From positions 1,583,910-1,647,909 of the forward strand of contig NZ_CP025572.1 in assembly GCF_018336975.1 (NCBI RefSeq): DNA of 64,000 nucleotides, in the 5' to 3' direction. Positions 35,022 to 43,889 of this stretch are shown here, in pieces. The stretch's first letter is position 1. Each line of letters begins with the position of its first letter. The notes under the pieces are model-generated. The model searched no databases. It was not told the DNA's origin and saw only the letters and a program-made list of their open reading frames with translations. Origin of the DNA: Marinomonas sp. CT5. Its GTDB lineage: Bacteria; Pseudomonadota; Gammaproteobacteria; Pseudomonadales; Marinomonadaceae. A program made the position numbers and the translations under genes.

Positions 35022-36026
35022 ATGCGTTATCAAGGGATAAAAGTTACATTAATAACAGGGTTTTTAGGGGCGGGTAAAACGACTCTTATACGACATTTGC
35101 TTGAGCAATCTCCTATAAATGAACGCTGGGCCGTGTTGGTGAATGAGTTTGGCGAAATAGGCTTAGACGGTGCCTTTTATGCGGACTTAGATGTAGCAAT
35201 TAGTGAGGTGCCCGGAGGTTGTGTTTGTTGCACCACGTCTGCCGCCTTTCAACAAGGTCTAAATCAATTAATACGGCGCTACAATCCTGATCGAATTCTT
35301 ATTGAGCCTTCCGGTCTTGGTCATCCAAAGCAAATTATACAAAAGTTACGTGGCCCTTCTTATCAAGATGTACTCTTATTAACAGGTACGTTTTGTGTGT
35401 TGGATGCCCGTCATTTAACAGATCAGCGATATACACAGCATGATATTTTTAATGATCAAATAGAGTCCGCTGACGCAATTGTCTTTAGTCATGTTGATCG
35501 TTATCAGCAAGATGATTTTCATCAACTCGAATCACGCTTTGCGTCATTAAATAACCCCAAAAACTCTCCGGTACTTTTTTTATCTGACCCAATGAAATTA
35601 GATGTGGATTCGTTAGATATCGGTTTGACGGATATATCAAATGGACTTCTCCCCTTAGCGCCAGAAGAAACTCCACCTCATCATGCTCATCATGAGAGTG
35701 AATCGGTTAATCAAGATGAGTATTGGAGCTACCAAAAGCAGCAAGGTGAGATGAAAGTTGTTGGCTGGCGTTGGCCCAATCAGACGCTTTTTGATAAAGA
35801 GATCATCATCGCGACTATTAAAGCGTTATCTAAGTTGAACGGTATTTACCGTATTAAAGGCGTATTTGTTATCAGCTCTAACGAAGCGCTTTTTGTGAAT
35901 GTAGCGAGAGGTGAAGTGGTGGTAACAAGGTCATTTTGGCATGGAGGCAGTCGCTTGGAAATTATTGGTGGTCTTGAGGGAGATTGGTTGGCTATTAGTC
36001 AAAGTCATTTTGCTGAATTGCCTTAA
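35022..36026 (+). CDS. COG0523 (CobW/P47K) GTPase, probable metallochaperone
   Basis: A 334-residue protein with the Walker A loop GFLGAGKTT (13-21), the metal-binding CxCC motif in PGGCVCC (C67, C69, C70) and the EPSGLGHP switch region. A His-rich patch, HHAHH, lies at about 220-224, and the C-terminal CobW_C domain contains RIKGVFVI and RLEIIGG. COG0523 GTPases hand zinc or other metals to target proteins and are often Zur-regulated. The G4 motif is atypical (SHVD instead of NKxD). It follows the DUF481 gene closely. The metal and client are not known. Confidence 0.88.
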   Translation: MRYQGIKVTLITGFLGAGKTTLIRHLLEQSPINERWAVLVNEFGEIGLDGAFYADLDVAISEVPGGCVCCTTSAAFQQGLNQLIRRYNPDRILIEPSGLGHPKQIIQKLRGPSYQDVLLLTGTFCVLDARHLTDQRYTQHDIFNDQIESADAIVFSHVDRYQQDDFHQLESRFASLNNPKNSPVLFLSDPMKLDVDSLDIGLTDISNGLLPLAPEETPPHHAHHESESVNQDEYWSYQKQQGEMKVVGWRWPNQTLFDKEIIIATIKALSKLNGIYRIKGVFVISSNEALFVNVARGEVVVTRSFWHGGSRLEIIGGLEGDWLAISQSHFAELP

Positions 36027-36192
36027 TACACGCTTTGGTGATGTTATTTGCTAGAAATAAACAGACGTCACTGGTCATTATTCACATTGTTTGACTGGCA
36101 AAATTATTTACTTGGTCTATTTTGTCATTAACTTTGGCACCTTTTGTTATTGAGAGAAAGCGTCCGATAGAGGAACCTTTCTATCATAAGTA

Positions 36193-36206
36193 GTTCCTAT
36201 TGGAAC
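36193..36206. promoter_or_regulatory. Candidate operator upstream of the acyl-CoA dehydrogenase
   Basis: GTTCC-TATT-GGAAC, perfect arms, 34 bases before the start codon. AGGAAC at 36171-36176 makes a further inverted match with GTTCCT at 36193-36198. A site for a fatty-acid regulator of the TetR type (PsrA/FadR-like role) is plausible, though the bases differ from the PsrA consensus. Confidence 0.45.
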
Positions 36207-36239
36207 AGATGGAATAAAAACAAGAAGAGGTCATAGGTC

Positions 36240-38045
36240 ATGCCTGAATATAAAGCGCCACTGCGCGATATCAAATTCGTCACTGAAGAAATGCTTGATT
36301 TTAACGGACACTACGCTAAGTTGCCGGGTGCCGAAGAAGCGACGCCAGATATGGTGGCGGCAATTCTAGAAGAAGGTGCCAAGTTTGCTGAGCGTGTCCT
36401 TTCGCCTCTAAATCGTGTTGGTGATCAGCAAGGGTGTCAATTTAAAGATGGTGTTGTGACAACTCCCGAAGGTTTCAAAGAGGCTTATCAACAGTACGTT
36501 GAAGGTGGCTGGCCATCTTTATCTCATCCTGAAGAAGTGGGTGGTCAGGGGTTGCCGGATTCACTTGGTATGATGATAACTGAGATGGTTGCTACATCGA
36601 ATTGGTCTTGGGGGATGTACCCAGGTCTAAGTCACGGCGCTATGAATACCATTGAATTGCATGGTACGGATGAGCAAAAACAAACCTACCTAACGAAACT
36701 TGTATCCGGTGAGTGGACAGGCACAATGTGTTTGACCGAACCTCACTGCGGAACAGATCTGGGTATGCTAAAAACCAAAGCTGAGCCCCAAGACGATGGC
36801 AGTTACGCCATTACCGGTACCAAAATTTTCATTTCTGCTGGCGAGCATGATATGGCGGACAATATTGTTCATATCGTATTGGCTCGTTTACCCGATGCAC
36901 CCGCTGGAACAAAAGGCATTTCATTATTTATTGTGCCAAAACATAACGTAGACGATTCTGGTGAAATTGCGGATCGTAACCAAGTAGCATGCGGCTCCAT
37001 CGAGCACAAAATGGGGATTCATGGTAACGCAACTTGTGTGATGAACTTTGATGGCGCAAAAGGCTTTTTGATCGGTGAGCCAAACCGTGGCTTGAATTGC
37101 ATGTTTACTTTTATGAATGCGGCGCGTTTAGGTACGGCTGTACAAGGTTTGGCGCACGCAGAGTGGGCATTACAGAACTCGGTGGCTTACGCTAAGGATC
37201 GTTTACAGATGCGAGCTTTATCTGGCCCCAAAGCACCAGATAAAGCCGCTGATCCAATCATTGTTCACCCTGATGTGCGTCGTATGTTGCTAACGCAAAA
37301 AGCGTTTGCTGAAGGTGGTCGCGCATTAATTCATTACTGTTCTATGTTGGTAGATATCACCAAAAAAGGCTCAGAGGATGAAAAAGAAGAAGCCAATGAG
37401 CTGATGTCATTACTGACACCGATTGCAAAAGCATTTCTCACCGAAACAGGGTTTGAGGCTGCAAACCATGGTCTTCAGGTATATGGCGGACATGGCTACA
37501 TTGCTGAGTGGGGAATGGAGCAAAACGTACGTGACTGCCGAATTGCAATGTTGTACGAAGGTACAACCGGCATTCAAGCTTTGGATTTGCTTGGTCGTAA
37601 AGTGTTAATGACTCAAGGTGCAACATTACGTCGCTTTACTAAAATCATCCATAAATTCTGTAAAGAACATAAAGGTGATAAACGCTTTAAATCTTATATC
37701 TCGACGCTGGATAAATTGAACAGCGAATGGGGAGATGTGACGATGAAAATCGGTATGAAAGCCATGCGCAATAAAGAAGAAGTGGGTGCAGCTTCCGTCG
37801 ATTATTTGATGTTCTCTGGTTATGTAGCATTAGCTTATTTCTGGGCTCGTATGGCTGTGACCGCACAAACCAAGCTTGATGAAGGCACCGATGACGTGGG
37901 CTTTTATACCGCGAAATTGCAAACGGCGACATTCTACTACGAGCGTCTATTGCCTCGTACTCGCGCCCATGTAGAGGCCATGTTGTCTGGTGCGGATAAT
38001 TTATTGGCGATGGATGAAGATAATTTCTTATTTTTGAACGCCTAA
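36240..38045 (+). CDS. Long-form acyl-CoA dehydrogenase (PA0506/DmdC-type)
   Basis: A 601-residue flavoenzyme that introduces the alpha-beta double bond in acyl-CoA and passes electrons to ETF. The extra N-terminal helix block (MPEYKAPLRDIKFVTEEMLD), the middle domain (GTMCLTEPHCGTDLGMLKTKAE), the C-terminal helical domain (NHGLQVYGGHGYIAEWGMEQNVRDCRI) and the family-specific C-terminal extension are all present. The catalytic Glu is likely in LYEGTTGIQALDL. The same subfamily contains Pseudomonas FadE1/2 and the DMSP-pathway enzyme DmdC, which cannot be separated by eye. It is the first gene of a beta-oxidation island. Confidence 0.92.
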   Translation: MPEYKAPLRDIKFVTEEMLDFNGHYAKLPGAEEATPDMVAAILEEGAKFAERVLSPLNRVGDQQGCQFKDGVVTTPEGFKEAYQQYVEGGWPSLSHPEEVGGQGLPDSLGMMITEMVATSNWSWGMYPGLSHGAMNTIELHGTDEQKQTYLTKLVSGEWTGTMCLTEPHCGTDLGMLKTKAEPQDDGSYAITGTKIFISAGEHDMADNIVHIVLARLPDAPAGTKGISLFIVPKHNVDDSGEIADRNQVACGSIEHKMGIHGNATCVMNFDGAKGFLIGEPNRGLNCMFTFMNAARLGTAVQGLAHAEWALQNSVAYAKDRLQMRALSGPKAPDKAADPIIVHPDVRRMLLTQKAFAEGGRALIHYCSMLVDITKKGSEDEKEEANELMSLLTPIAKAFLTETGFEAANHGLQVYGGHGYIAEWGMEQNVRDCRIAMLYEGTTGIQALDLLGRKVLMTQGATLRRFTKIIHKFCKEHKGDKRFKSYISTLDKLNSEWGDVTMKIGMKAMRNKEEVGAASVDYLMFSGYVALAYFWARMAVTAQTKLDEGTDDVGFYTAKLQTATFYYERLLPRTRAHVEAMLSGADNLLAMDEDNFLFLNA

Positions 38046-38124
38046 CTAGCACAATAAATAATCATCTGTGCTTTCTTGTCTATGCACAGTAATCATGTTT
38101 TAGAAGATTGAAGAGGTTAATGAT

Positions 38125-38439
38125 ATGAGTGAAGCAAAAGCAGTGTTTGAATCCATGCTAAATCGTTTTGATGCGGATGAAGCGGATGACATGGAAGCGG
38201 TGTTTCAATTTGACTTAGATGATGCTGACAGTTATTACTTAACTATCGCAGATGGACAATGTGAAATGGGAGAAGGTGAGCATGATGATCCCACCGTAAC
38301 GCTTAGTATGGATTTAAATACTTTGAAAGACGTTATGAGTGGTGAGCTTGATGGTATGGCTGCTTTCATGCAGGGAAAAATACGTGCCGATGGCGATATC
38401 ATGCTAGCGACAAAATTGACTCAAATTTTTCCCCAATAG
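38125..38439 (+). CDS. SCP2 sterol-carrier domain protein
   Basis: A 104-residue acidic protein consisting of one SCP2 domain: AVFQFDLDDADSYYLTIADG, then VTLSMDLNTLKDVMSGELDGMAAFMQGKIRADGDIMLATKLTQIF, the conserved lipid-tunnel region. SCP2 proteins bind acyl chains or acyl-CoA. AAGAGGTTAATGAT places the site before ATG 38125. It lies 79 bases after the dehydrogenase and probably presents or buffers acyl-CoA for it; this is inference from location. Confidence 0.88.
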   Translation: MSEAKAVFESMLNRFDADEADDMEAVFQFDLDDADSYYLTIADGQCEMGEGEHDDPTVTLSMDLNTLKDVMSGELDGMAAFMQGKIRADGDIMLATKLTQIFPQ

Positions 38440-38463
38440 GGATCTTTTTGCAATTTTATAGCT

Positions 38464-38500
38464 CGAAAGCTCAACTACACTGTAAGTACTTGAGCTTTCG
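38464..38500 (+). terminator. Hairpin between the SCP2 and fadD genes
   Basis: CGAAAGCTCAA (38464-38474) and TTGAGCTTTCG (38490-38500) form a perfect 11-bp stem with a 15-base loop. No T-run follows, so it may be a weak terminator or an mRNA 3'-end stabiliser that lowers expression of downstream genes. Confidence 0.5.
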
Positions 38501-38669
38501 TACAAAGGCTTTATTCGGTTACTGAGTACGCCAATTGCTTTGTTAGAAACAGACATGGGATGTTTATATAATCTCATGTCTTGTTTGTTTGGGGTTGTAT
38601 TGGCTTCTTTGGTGGCATCGTATAGGGGCCTCACATTCTCCTAAATAAAAAAAACAAATGGAGCTTATT

Positions 38670-40367
38670 ATGGCTATAGAAACCTCTTCTACTAGCAATG
38701 GATATACTGGTAAAACGGCTGGCAGTTATTTGCCAGACTCTTTGAATCCGCATGGGTATCAGTCATTGACCGATATCTTGGCGTTGGCGAGTAAAAAATA
38801 CGCGGATCGACCTGCGTTTACGAGTGTAGGTAGAACAATCACATACCGTGAATTAAATGAAAAGTCCGATCAATTTGCCGCTTACCTTCAACACGAAACG
38901 GATTTACAGCCTGGTGATCGTATTGCTGTTCAATTGCCTAATATCATTCAATATCCCGTAGTATTGTTTGGTGCAATGAAAGCTGGTTTGATTGTTGTTA
39001 ATACGAATCCACTCTACACACCAAAAGAACTTGAACATCAATTTAATGATGCTGGCGTGAAAGCGTTAGTGGTGTTTGCCAATATGGCGCATAACGTCGA
39101 AAAAATATTGGCAAAAACCTCAATAAAGCACGTTATTATCACAGAAATTGCCGACTTTCATTCGCCATTAAAGCGTTTACTGGTTAACTCTGTAGTTAAA
39201 TATGTTAAGAAAATGGTGCCAGCTTACCACCTTCCTAATGCGTTGACGCTTAATGACGTTTTACAAAAAAGCAAAGGTAAAACGGTTAATAAAGTCGTGC
39301 TTACGCCCGAGCAAATCGCCGTTTTGCAATATACAGGTGGCACAACCGGTGTTGCGAAAGGCGCTATGCTGACCCATGCTAATTTGGCTGCAAACATGTA
39401 TCAATTAAGCTCCAGATTAAGCTCGATTATTGATGATAAAAATGAAGTCTATATTGCCCCACTGCCGCTTTATCATATTTATGCTTTCCTCATTCACGGT
39501 CTGACATTGTTAGAGCGTGGTGCTCATAGTATTTTAATTCCTAATCCTCGCGATTTACCTGGTTTTGTGAAAGAGCTTAAAAAATGGCCATTTACTGGTT
39601 TTGTTGGTCTAAATACTTTGTTCGTAGGCTTATGTAACAAAGAGGAGTTTAGAGCACTCGATTTTTCTTCTCTTAAATTAACTTGCTCCGGTGGTATGCC
39701 TTTGACACATGCTGCTGCTGATGAGTGGGAGAAAGTGACAGGTTGTAAAGTCGTTGAAGGTTATGGTTTAACCGAAACATCCCCCGTTGTTTCTTTTAAT
39801 CCTATTGGAAAAGAACACATCGGTACAATTGGTGTTCCTGTTGCAGAAACAGACATTAAGATTCAGGGGCGTGATGGGGAAGCTTTACCACAGGGTGAAG
39901 CGGGTATGTTGTGCGTACGTGGGCCTCAAGTGATGAAAGGCTATTGGAATCGAGAGAGTGCAACACAAGAAGTTATGACCGCTGATGGCTTCTTAATTAC
40001 TGGTGATATTGCTATGCAACATTCGGACGGTTATTTACAAATAGTCGATCGAGCGAAAGATATGATTATCGTATCAGGCTTTAATGTTTATCCGACGGAA
40101 GTGGAAGATTGCCTCTCATCTCATCCTTCGATTCTCGAATCGGCTGCTATTGGTGTGCCAGATGATAAAACGGGTGAGGCGGTAAAAGCATTTGTCGTTT
40201 TGAAGGCGGATGCCGACACGCTTGATGAAAAGGCTTTGCGTATTTACTGCAAGGAAAATCTTGCCGCTTATAAAGTTCCTAAGTTTGTGGAAGTTCGCAA
40301 AGAGCTTCCAAAAACGAATGTTGGTAAAGTTCTACGTCGTGCCTTAAGGGAACAAGAGCAAGCTTAG
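38670..40367 (+). CDS. fadD: Long-chain fatty acid-CoA ligase
   Basis: 565 residues from the ATG at 38670, which has ATGGAG six bases before it; the ATG in that same motif at 38658 lacks its own site. This adenylate-forming enzyme has the P-loop YTGGTTGVAKGAMLTHANL, the A5 motif GYGLTETSPVVSFN, A7 LITGDIA and A8 DRAKDMIIVSGFNVYPTEVE; the A10 lysine is in LPKTNVGKVLRRAL. It activates fatty acids to acyl-CoA at the inner membrane for the neighbouring beta-oxidation enzymes. Length fits FadD (561). Confidence 0.94.
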   Translation: MAIETSSTSNGYTGKTAGSYLPDSLNPHGYQSLTDILALASKKYADRPAFTSVGRTITYRELNEKSDQFAAYLQHETDLQPGDRIAVQLPNIIQYPVVLFGAMKAGLIVVNTNPLYTPKELEHQFNDAGVKALVVFANMAHNVEKILAKTSIKHVIITEIADFHSPLKRLLVNSVVKYVKKMVPAYHLPNALTLNDVLQKSKGKTVNKVVLTPEQIAVLQYTGGTTGVAKGAMLTHANLAANMYQLSSRLSSIIDDKNEVYIAPLPLYHIYAFLIHGLTLLERGAHSILIPNPRDLPGFVKELKKWPFTGFVGLNTLFVGLCNKEEFRALDFSSLKLTCSGGMPLTHAAADEWEKVTGCKVVEGYGLTETSPVVSFNPIGKEHIGTIGVPVAETDIKIQGRDGEALPQGEAGMLCVRGPQVMKGYWNRESATQEVMTADGFLITGDIAMQHSDGYLQIVDRAKDMIIVSGFNVYPTEVEDCLSSHPSILESAAIGVPDDKTGEAVKAFVVLKADADTLDEKALRIYCKENLAAYKVPKFVEVRKELPKTNVGKVLRRALREQEQA

Positions 40368-40407
40368 TCCTATTTACATATCACTTTAAGATGTATTCGG
40401 AGGGGTA

Positions 40408-40974
40408 ATGTCACAGACTAAACGTAAGTTAATGCACAGACGCAGTATCGAGTCTTATGGTTTTTTACGTGATGATGGTCTTTGGGATATAGAGGCAACG
40501 ATGAAAGATTTGAAGCCTTATAATGTAAAGCGTGAGTTTGATGGTAGTTTGGTACCAGAAGGCAGTCCCTTCCATGATATCAGTATTCGCCTAACGATAG
40601 ACGACACGTTTTTAATTAAAGAGGTGTGGGTTTCAATGGACTCTTTTCCTTTTCCTAATTGCGGCGGGGCAGCGGGCAGCTTTGATGCGGTTAAAGGGAC
40701 GCGAATTGGATCAGGCTGGAATCGTTGGCTAAAGGAAAACTTTGGTGGCAAAGTCGGTTGTACCCATGTTTTAGAGCTTTTTCCTGTGGTTGCAACGACG
40801 GCTTTTCAAACCATGTGGGGGCCGTTAGGGGAAAAATATCCTGAGCAAGTTCCTAAATCTCTTGGAAATTTAATTAATAGCTGTCATGGGTGGTCCGAAG
40901 AGGGACCTATGGTACGTAAATTAGTAGATGAACAGATACTTAAATTACCTTTAGGGAGCGTCAGTAATGAGTGA
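40408..40974 (+). CDS. DUF2889 family protein
   Basis: A 188-residue protein that opens MSQTKRKLMHRRSIESYGFL, with a central cysteine-containing block (FPNCGGAAGSFDAVKGTRIGSGW; GCTHVLELFPVVATTAFQTM), which I recognise as DUF2889. No known activity. AGGAGGGGTA gives the start a good site. Its last 8 bases overlap the crotonase gene, so the two are translationally coupled and the protein probably serves the same acyl-CoA pathway. No membrane segment. Confidence 0.8.
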   Translation: MSQTKRKLMHRRSIESYGFLRDDGLWDIEATMKDLKPYNVKREFDGSLVPEGSPFHDISIRLTIDDTFLIKEVWVSMDSFPFPNCGGAAGSFDAVKGTRIGSGWNRWLKENFGGKVGCTHVLELFPVVATTAFQTMWGPLGEKYPEQVPKSLGNLINSCHGWSEEGPMVRKLVDEQILKLPLGSVSNE

Positions 40975-41722
40975 TTTTGTTACTGAAAGAGTCGAGTCTG
41001 GTATACAGATTTTGTGCCTAGATCGGGTAGAAAAGAAAAATGCGATTACCTTGGAAATGTATCAAGCATTGACGGATTCGCTACGTCAAGCAGAGCTTAA
41101 CCCTGAAATAAAAGTGACCTTACTTCATGGCGCAGGGAAGGATTTTTCTTCTGGTAACGATATAAATGAATTTGTGCAAATTGCGCAAACACCAGAGAAA
41201 ATGGAAGCCATCATGGCTTTCTTACAAGTACTGAGTACTTATAAAAAACCACTTGTTGCTGGTGTTGAAGGTCGCGCTGTTGGCGTTGGAGCAACTATGC
41301 TTTTGCATTGTGATTTAGTGCTTGCTTCACGGGAGGCTAGATTACAGTTTCCTTTTGTCCAACTGGGGTTGGTCCCTGAAGCGGCGTCTAGTCATTTACT
41401 TCCCCTGCTAGTAGGCCATCAAAAAGCATTTGAAATACTGGTATTAGGTGAGAGTGTTGATGCCGAGCGGGCTTATCAAATGGGATTAATAAATCATTTA
41501 TGTGAGGAAGGTGAGGCATATAACATGGCGTTTCTTTATGCCGAAAAGAGCGCGGCCTTGCCTGTAGAAGCTGTTTCTTTAAGTAAAGACCTACTTAAAT
41601 ATCGCGCTCAAGATGATGTCCAAATGGCATTAATGCGAGAGGGGCGTATATTTAAGGATCGTTTACGTTCAAAAGAAGCTCATCAGGCTTTTTCGGAATT
41701 TCTATCTCGCAATAAAAACTAG
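40967..41722 (+). CDS. Enoyl-CoA hydratase/isomerase (crotonase) family protein
   Basis: A 251-residue crotonase. The oxyanion-hole segments are DFSSGNDINEF and GRAVGVGATMLLHCDLVLAS. The active-site block PFVQLGLVPEAASSHLLP has the Glu position seen in delta3-delta2-enoyl-CoA isomerases (PECI/PaaG-like) instead of the paired glutamates of classical hydratases. It could therefore handle double-bond shifting of unsaturated acyl-CoA. It overlaps the DUF2889 gene by 8 bases. Hydratase activity cannot be excluded by eye. Confidence 0.87.
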   Translation: MSDFVTERVESGIQILCLDRVEKKNAITLEMYQALTDSLRQAELNPEIKVTLLHGAGKDFSSGNDINEFVQIAQTPEKMEAIMAFLQVLSTYKKPLVAGVEGRAVGVGATMLLHCDLVLASREARLQFPFVQLGLVPEAASSHLLPLLVGHQKAFEILVLGESVDAERAYQMGLINHLCEEGEAYNMAFLYAEKSAALPVEAVSLSKDLLKYRAQDDVQMALMREGRIFKDRLRSKEAHQAFSEFLSRNKN

Positions 41723-42130
41723 TTCTCTCTGCCAAATCAGGTTATTAAAGGGTTTGCTTTTAATCTGATTTCTCACTTTTTAAATACACTAAAACCTTAT
41801 TCTCACGATCATGGCTCATTTATTGTAATGAGCCTGACATTTCTTTATTTAATCCATATTTTCATCAATTAATTTCATTGCAACCTACTAAACTGATTTG
41901 AGGAAAGCGCCAGTGATGGCTTTTCATGTTTTAAATAAGTGTGTTTGGACATAGCCTGAATATTTTTGTCAGTTAACTGGCGCTTTTTTGTTATTGATGA
42001 AAAGCATTCCCAAACTAGTATAGAGGGTAAGTAAAGAGTTCTATTGATAGGGAATTTTTACATACTACTACTCTAAGTAAAAAGAGTTAGAAAGTATGAA
42101 TAAGAGCTTAATAATAATTACGAGGGGCTT
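41723..42130. other. 408-base gap before etfB with several hairpins and a possible small RNA
   Basis: No protein gene seen. Stem-loops: AAATCAG...CTGATTT at 41734-41771 (probable terminator of the upstream operon); GGCTCATT-N6-AATGAGCC at 41813-41834; and AAAGCGCCAGT...ACTGGCGCTTT at 41904-41986 with a T-run. The etfBA promoter is presumably after 41990. Confidence 0.5.
41904..41989 (+). ncRNA. Candidate structured small RNA or etfB leader
   Basis: AAAGCGCCAGT (41904-41914) pairs exactly with ACTGGCGCTTT (41976-41986), followed by TTT, enclosing 61 bases. A perfect long-range stem ending in a T-run is the shape of a small RNA with an intrinsic terminator or an attenuating leader. No family is recognised and no promoter is proven. 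Confidence 0.35.
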
Positions 42131-42883
42131 ATGAAAATCTTAGTATCTGTAAAGCGAGTCATCGACTACAACGTCAAAGTTCGTGTTAAGTCCGACCATA
42201 CAGCGGTCGATCTTACTAATGTCAAAATGTCTATGAATCCATTCTGTGAAATTGCCGTGGAAGAAGCGATTCGTCTTAAAGAAAAAGGTGTAGCTGATGA
42301 AGTCGTGGTGGTGTCTGTCGGCTCTAAAGCTTGCCAAGAAACACTGAGAACAGCGATGGCGTTAGGCGCTGATCGTGCTATTCAAGTTGAAGCTGAGGAT
42401 GGATTGGATTCTTTATCCGTCGCTAAATTACTCTCCAAGGTGGCGCAAGAAGAGTCTGCCGATTTAATTATTATGGGTAAGCAAGCGATTGATTCTGACA
42501 ACAATCAAACGGGTCAGATGGTTGCAGCTCTTCTTGATTATCCTCAAGCAACCTTTGCCTCTGAAGTCGTTATTGAAAACAGCGAAGCGCAAGTGACTCG
42601 TGAAATTGATGGTGGTTTGCAGACCTTGGCGATTACCTTGCCAGCGGTGGTTACGACCGATCTTCGACTCAATGAGCCGCGTTTTGCCTCACTTCCAAAC
42701 ATAATGAAAGCTAAGAAAAAGCCTTTAGATGTTAAAACTCCTGCGGATTTAGGTGTCGAAGTTGGGTCTAATGTCAGCATTGTTTCTGTGACGCCACCAC
42801 CGCAGCGGGCGGGTGGTATCAAAGTTGGCTCTGTTGCTGAGTTAGTCGACAAACTTAAAAATGAAGCGAAGGTGGTGTCATGA
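42131..42883 (+). CDS. etfB: Electron transfer flavoprotein beta subunit
   Basis: 250 residues: [37 protein letters not shown], the AMP-binding and ETF-signature region ([20 protein letters not shown] ... [24 protein letters not shown]). It forms a heterodimer with EtfA that carries electrons from acyl-CoA dehydrogenases to ETF-quinone oxidoreductase. ACGAGGGGCTT precedes the ATG. It overlaps etfA by four bases (ATGA). It sits between the dehydrogenase operon and fadBA, linking the pathway to respiration. Confidence 0.96.
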   Translation: MKILVSVKRVIDYNVKVRVKSDHTAVDLTNVKMSMNPFCEIAVEEAIRLKEKGVADEVVVVSVGSKACQETLRTAMALGADRAIQVEAEDGLDSLSVAKLLSKVAQEESADLIIMGKQAIDSDNNQTGQMVAALLDYPQATFASEVVIENSEAQVTREIDGGLQTLAITLPAVVTTDLRLNEPRFASLPNIMKAKKKPLDVKTPADLGVEVGSNVSIVSVTPPPQRAGGIKVGSVAELVDKLKNEAKVVS

Positions 42884-43809
42884 GCGTATTAATCATTGCA
42901 GAACACGACAATAAATCTCTTAAGCCTGCGACGTTAAATACAGTAACCGCAGCCACACAAATTGATGCAGATGTTCATATGCTGGTTGTTGGCTTTGAAT
43001 GCCAAACGGTTGTTGAACAAGCATCACAAGTCGCTGGGGTGACAAAAGTTTTAGTAGCTGATAATGCTGCCTATGAACATCAGTTGGCTGAAAATGTCTC
43101 TAAATTAATTGTTGAAGTGGCAGGTGGCTATGAACATATTTTAGCGCCAGCAACGACAACTGGAAAAAATACCATGCCACGAGTGGCGGCATTACTGAAT
43201 GTTGCTCAGTTATCTGATGTGATCAAGGTTGAGTCGGCAGATACGTTTGTTCGTCCAATTTATGCTGGCAATGCCATTGCAACGGTTAAGACAACCGATG
43301 CTGTGAAAGTATTGACCGTTCGTGCAACCGGCTTTGATGCAGCAGCCAGTTCTGGCGGCAACGCTGAGCGAGAAGTGCTTTCTCAAGTGATTAGTTCAGA
43401 TCGCAGCCGCTTTGTAAAAGAACAACTTGCCGAGTCGGATCGTCCTGAGTTGACCGCAGCGAGTGTGATCATCTCCGGTGGTCGTGGTATGGGCAATGGC
43501 GATAACTTTGCTTTATTGGAAGGAGTTGCAGATAAATTGGGAGCGGCGATTGGTGCTTCACGAGCGGCGGTAGATGCCGGCTTTGTACCAAACGATTTGC
43601 AAGTCGGTCAAACCGGTAAAACAGTTGCGCCAGACTTGTATATTGCCGTTGGTATTTCTGGGGCCATTCAGCATTTGGCGGGGATGAAAGACTCTAAGGT
43701 AATTGTTGCTATTAACAAAGACGAAGAGGCTCCAATTTTCCAAGTGGCAGATTATGGTTTAGTAGCGGATTTGTTTGACGCTGTACCTGAGTTAGAAAAG
43801 AGTTTGTAG
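42880..43809 (+). CDS. etfA: Electron transfer flavoprotein alpha subunit
   Basis: 309 residues with the FAD-binding C-terminal domain: [74 protein letters not shown] (ETF alpha signature) and the end PELEKSL. It starts within the etfB stop (ATGA overlap), so they are translationally coupled. Length is typical (about 310). A stem-loop-like segment separates it from fadB. Confidence 0.96.
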   Translation: MSVLIIAEHDNKSLKPATLNTVTAATQIDADVHMLVVGFECQTVVEQASQVAGVTKVLVADNAAYEHQLAENVSKLIVEVAGGYEHILAPATTTGKNTMPRVAALLNVAQLSDVIKVESADTFVRPIYAGNAIATVKTTDAVKVLTVRATGFDAAASSGGNAEREVLSQVISSDRSRFVKEQLAESDRPELTAASVIISGGRGMGNGDNFALLEGVADKLGAAIGASRAAVDAGFVPNDLQVGQTGKTVAPDLYIAVGISGAIQHLAGMKDSKVIVAINKDEEAPIFQVADYGLVADLFDAVPELEKSL

Positions 43810-43889
43810 TTGAAGCTTAACGTTTGATGTACCGGATGGCGGTGGTTAGATTTCCTCCGTCATTACAATAAAAATAATTGGAGACCAGC

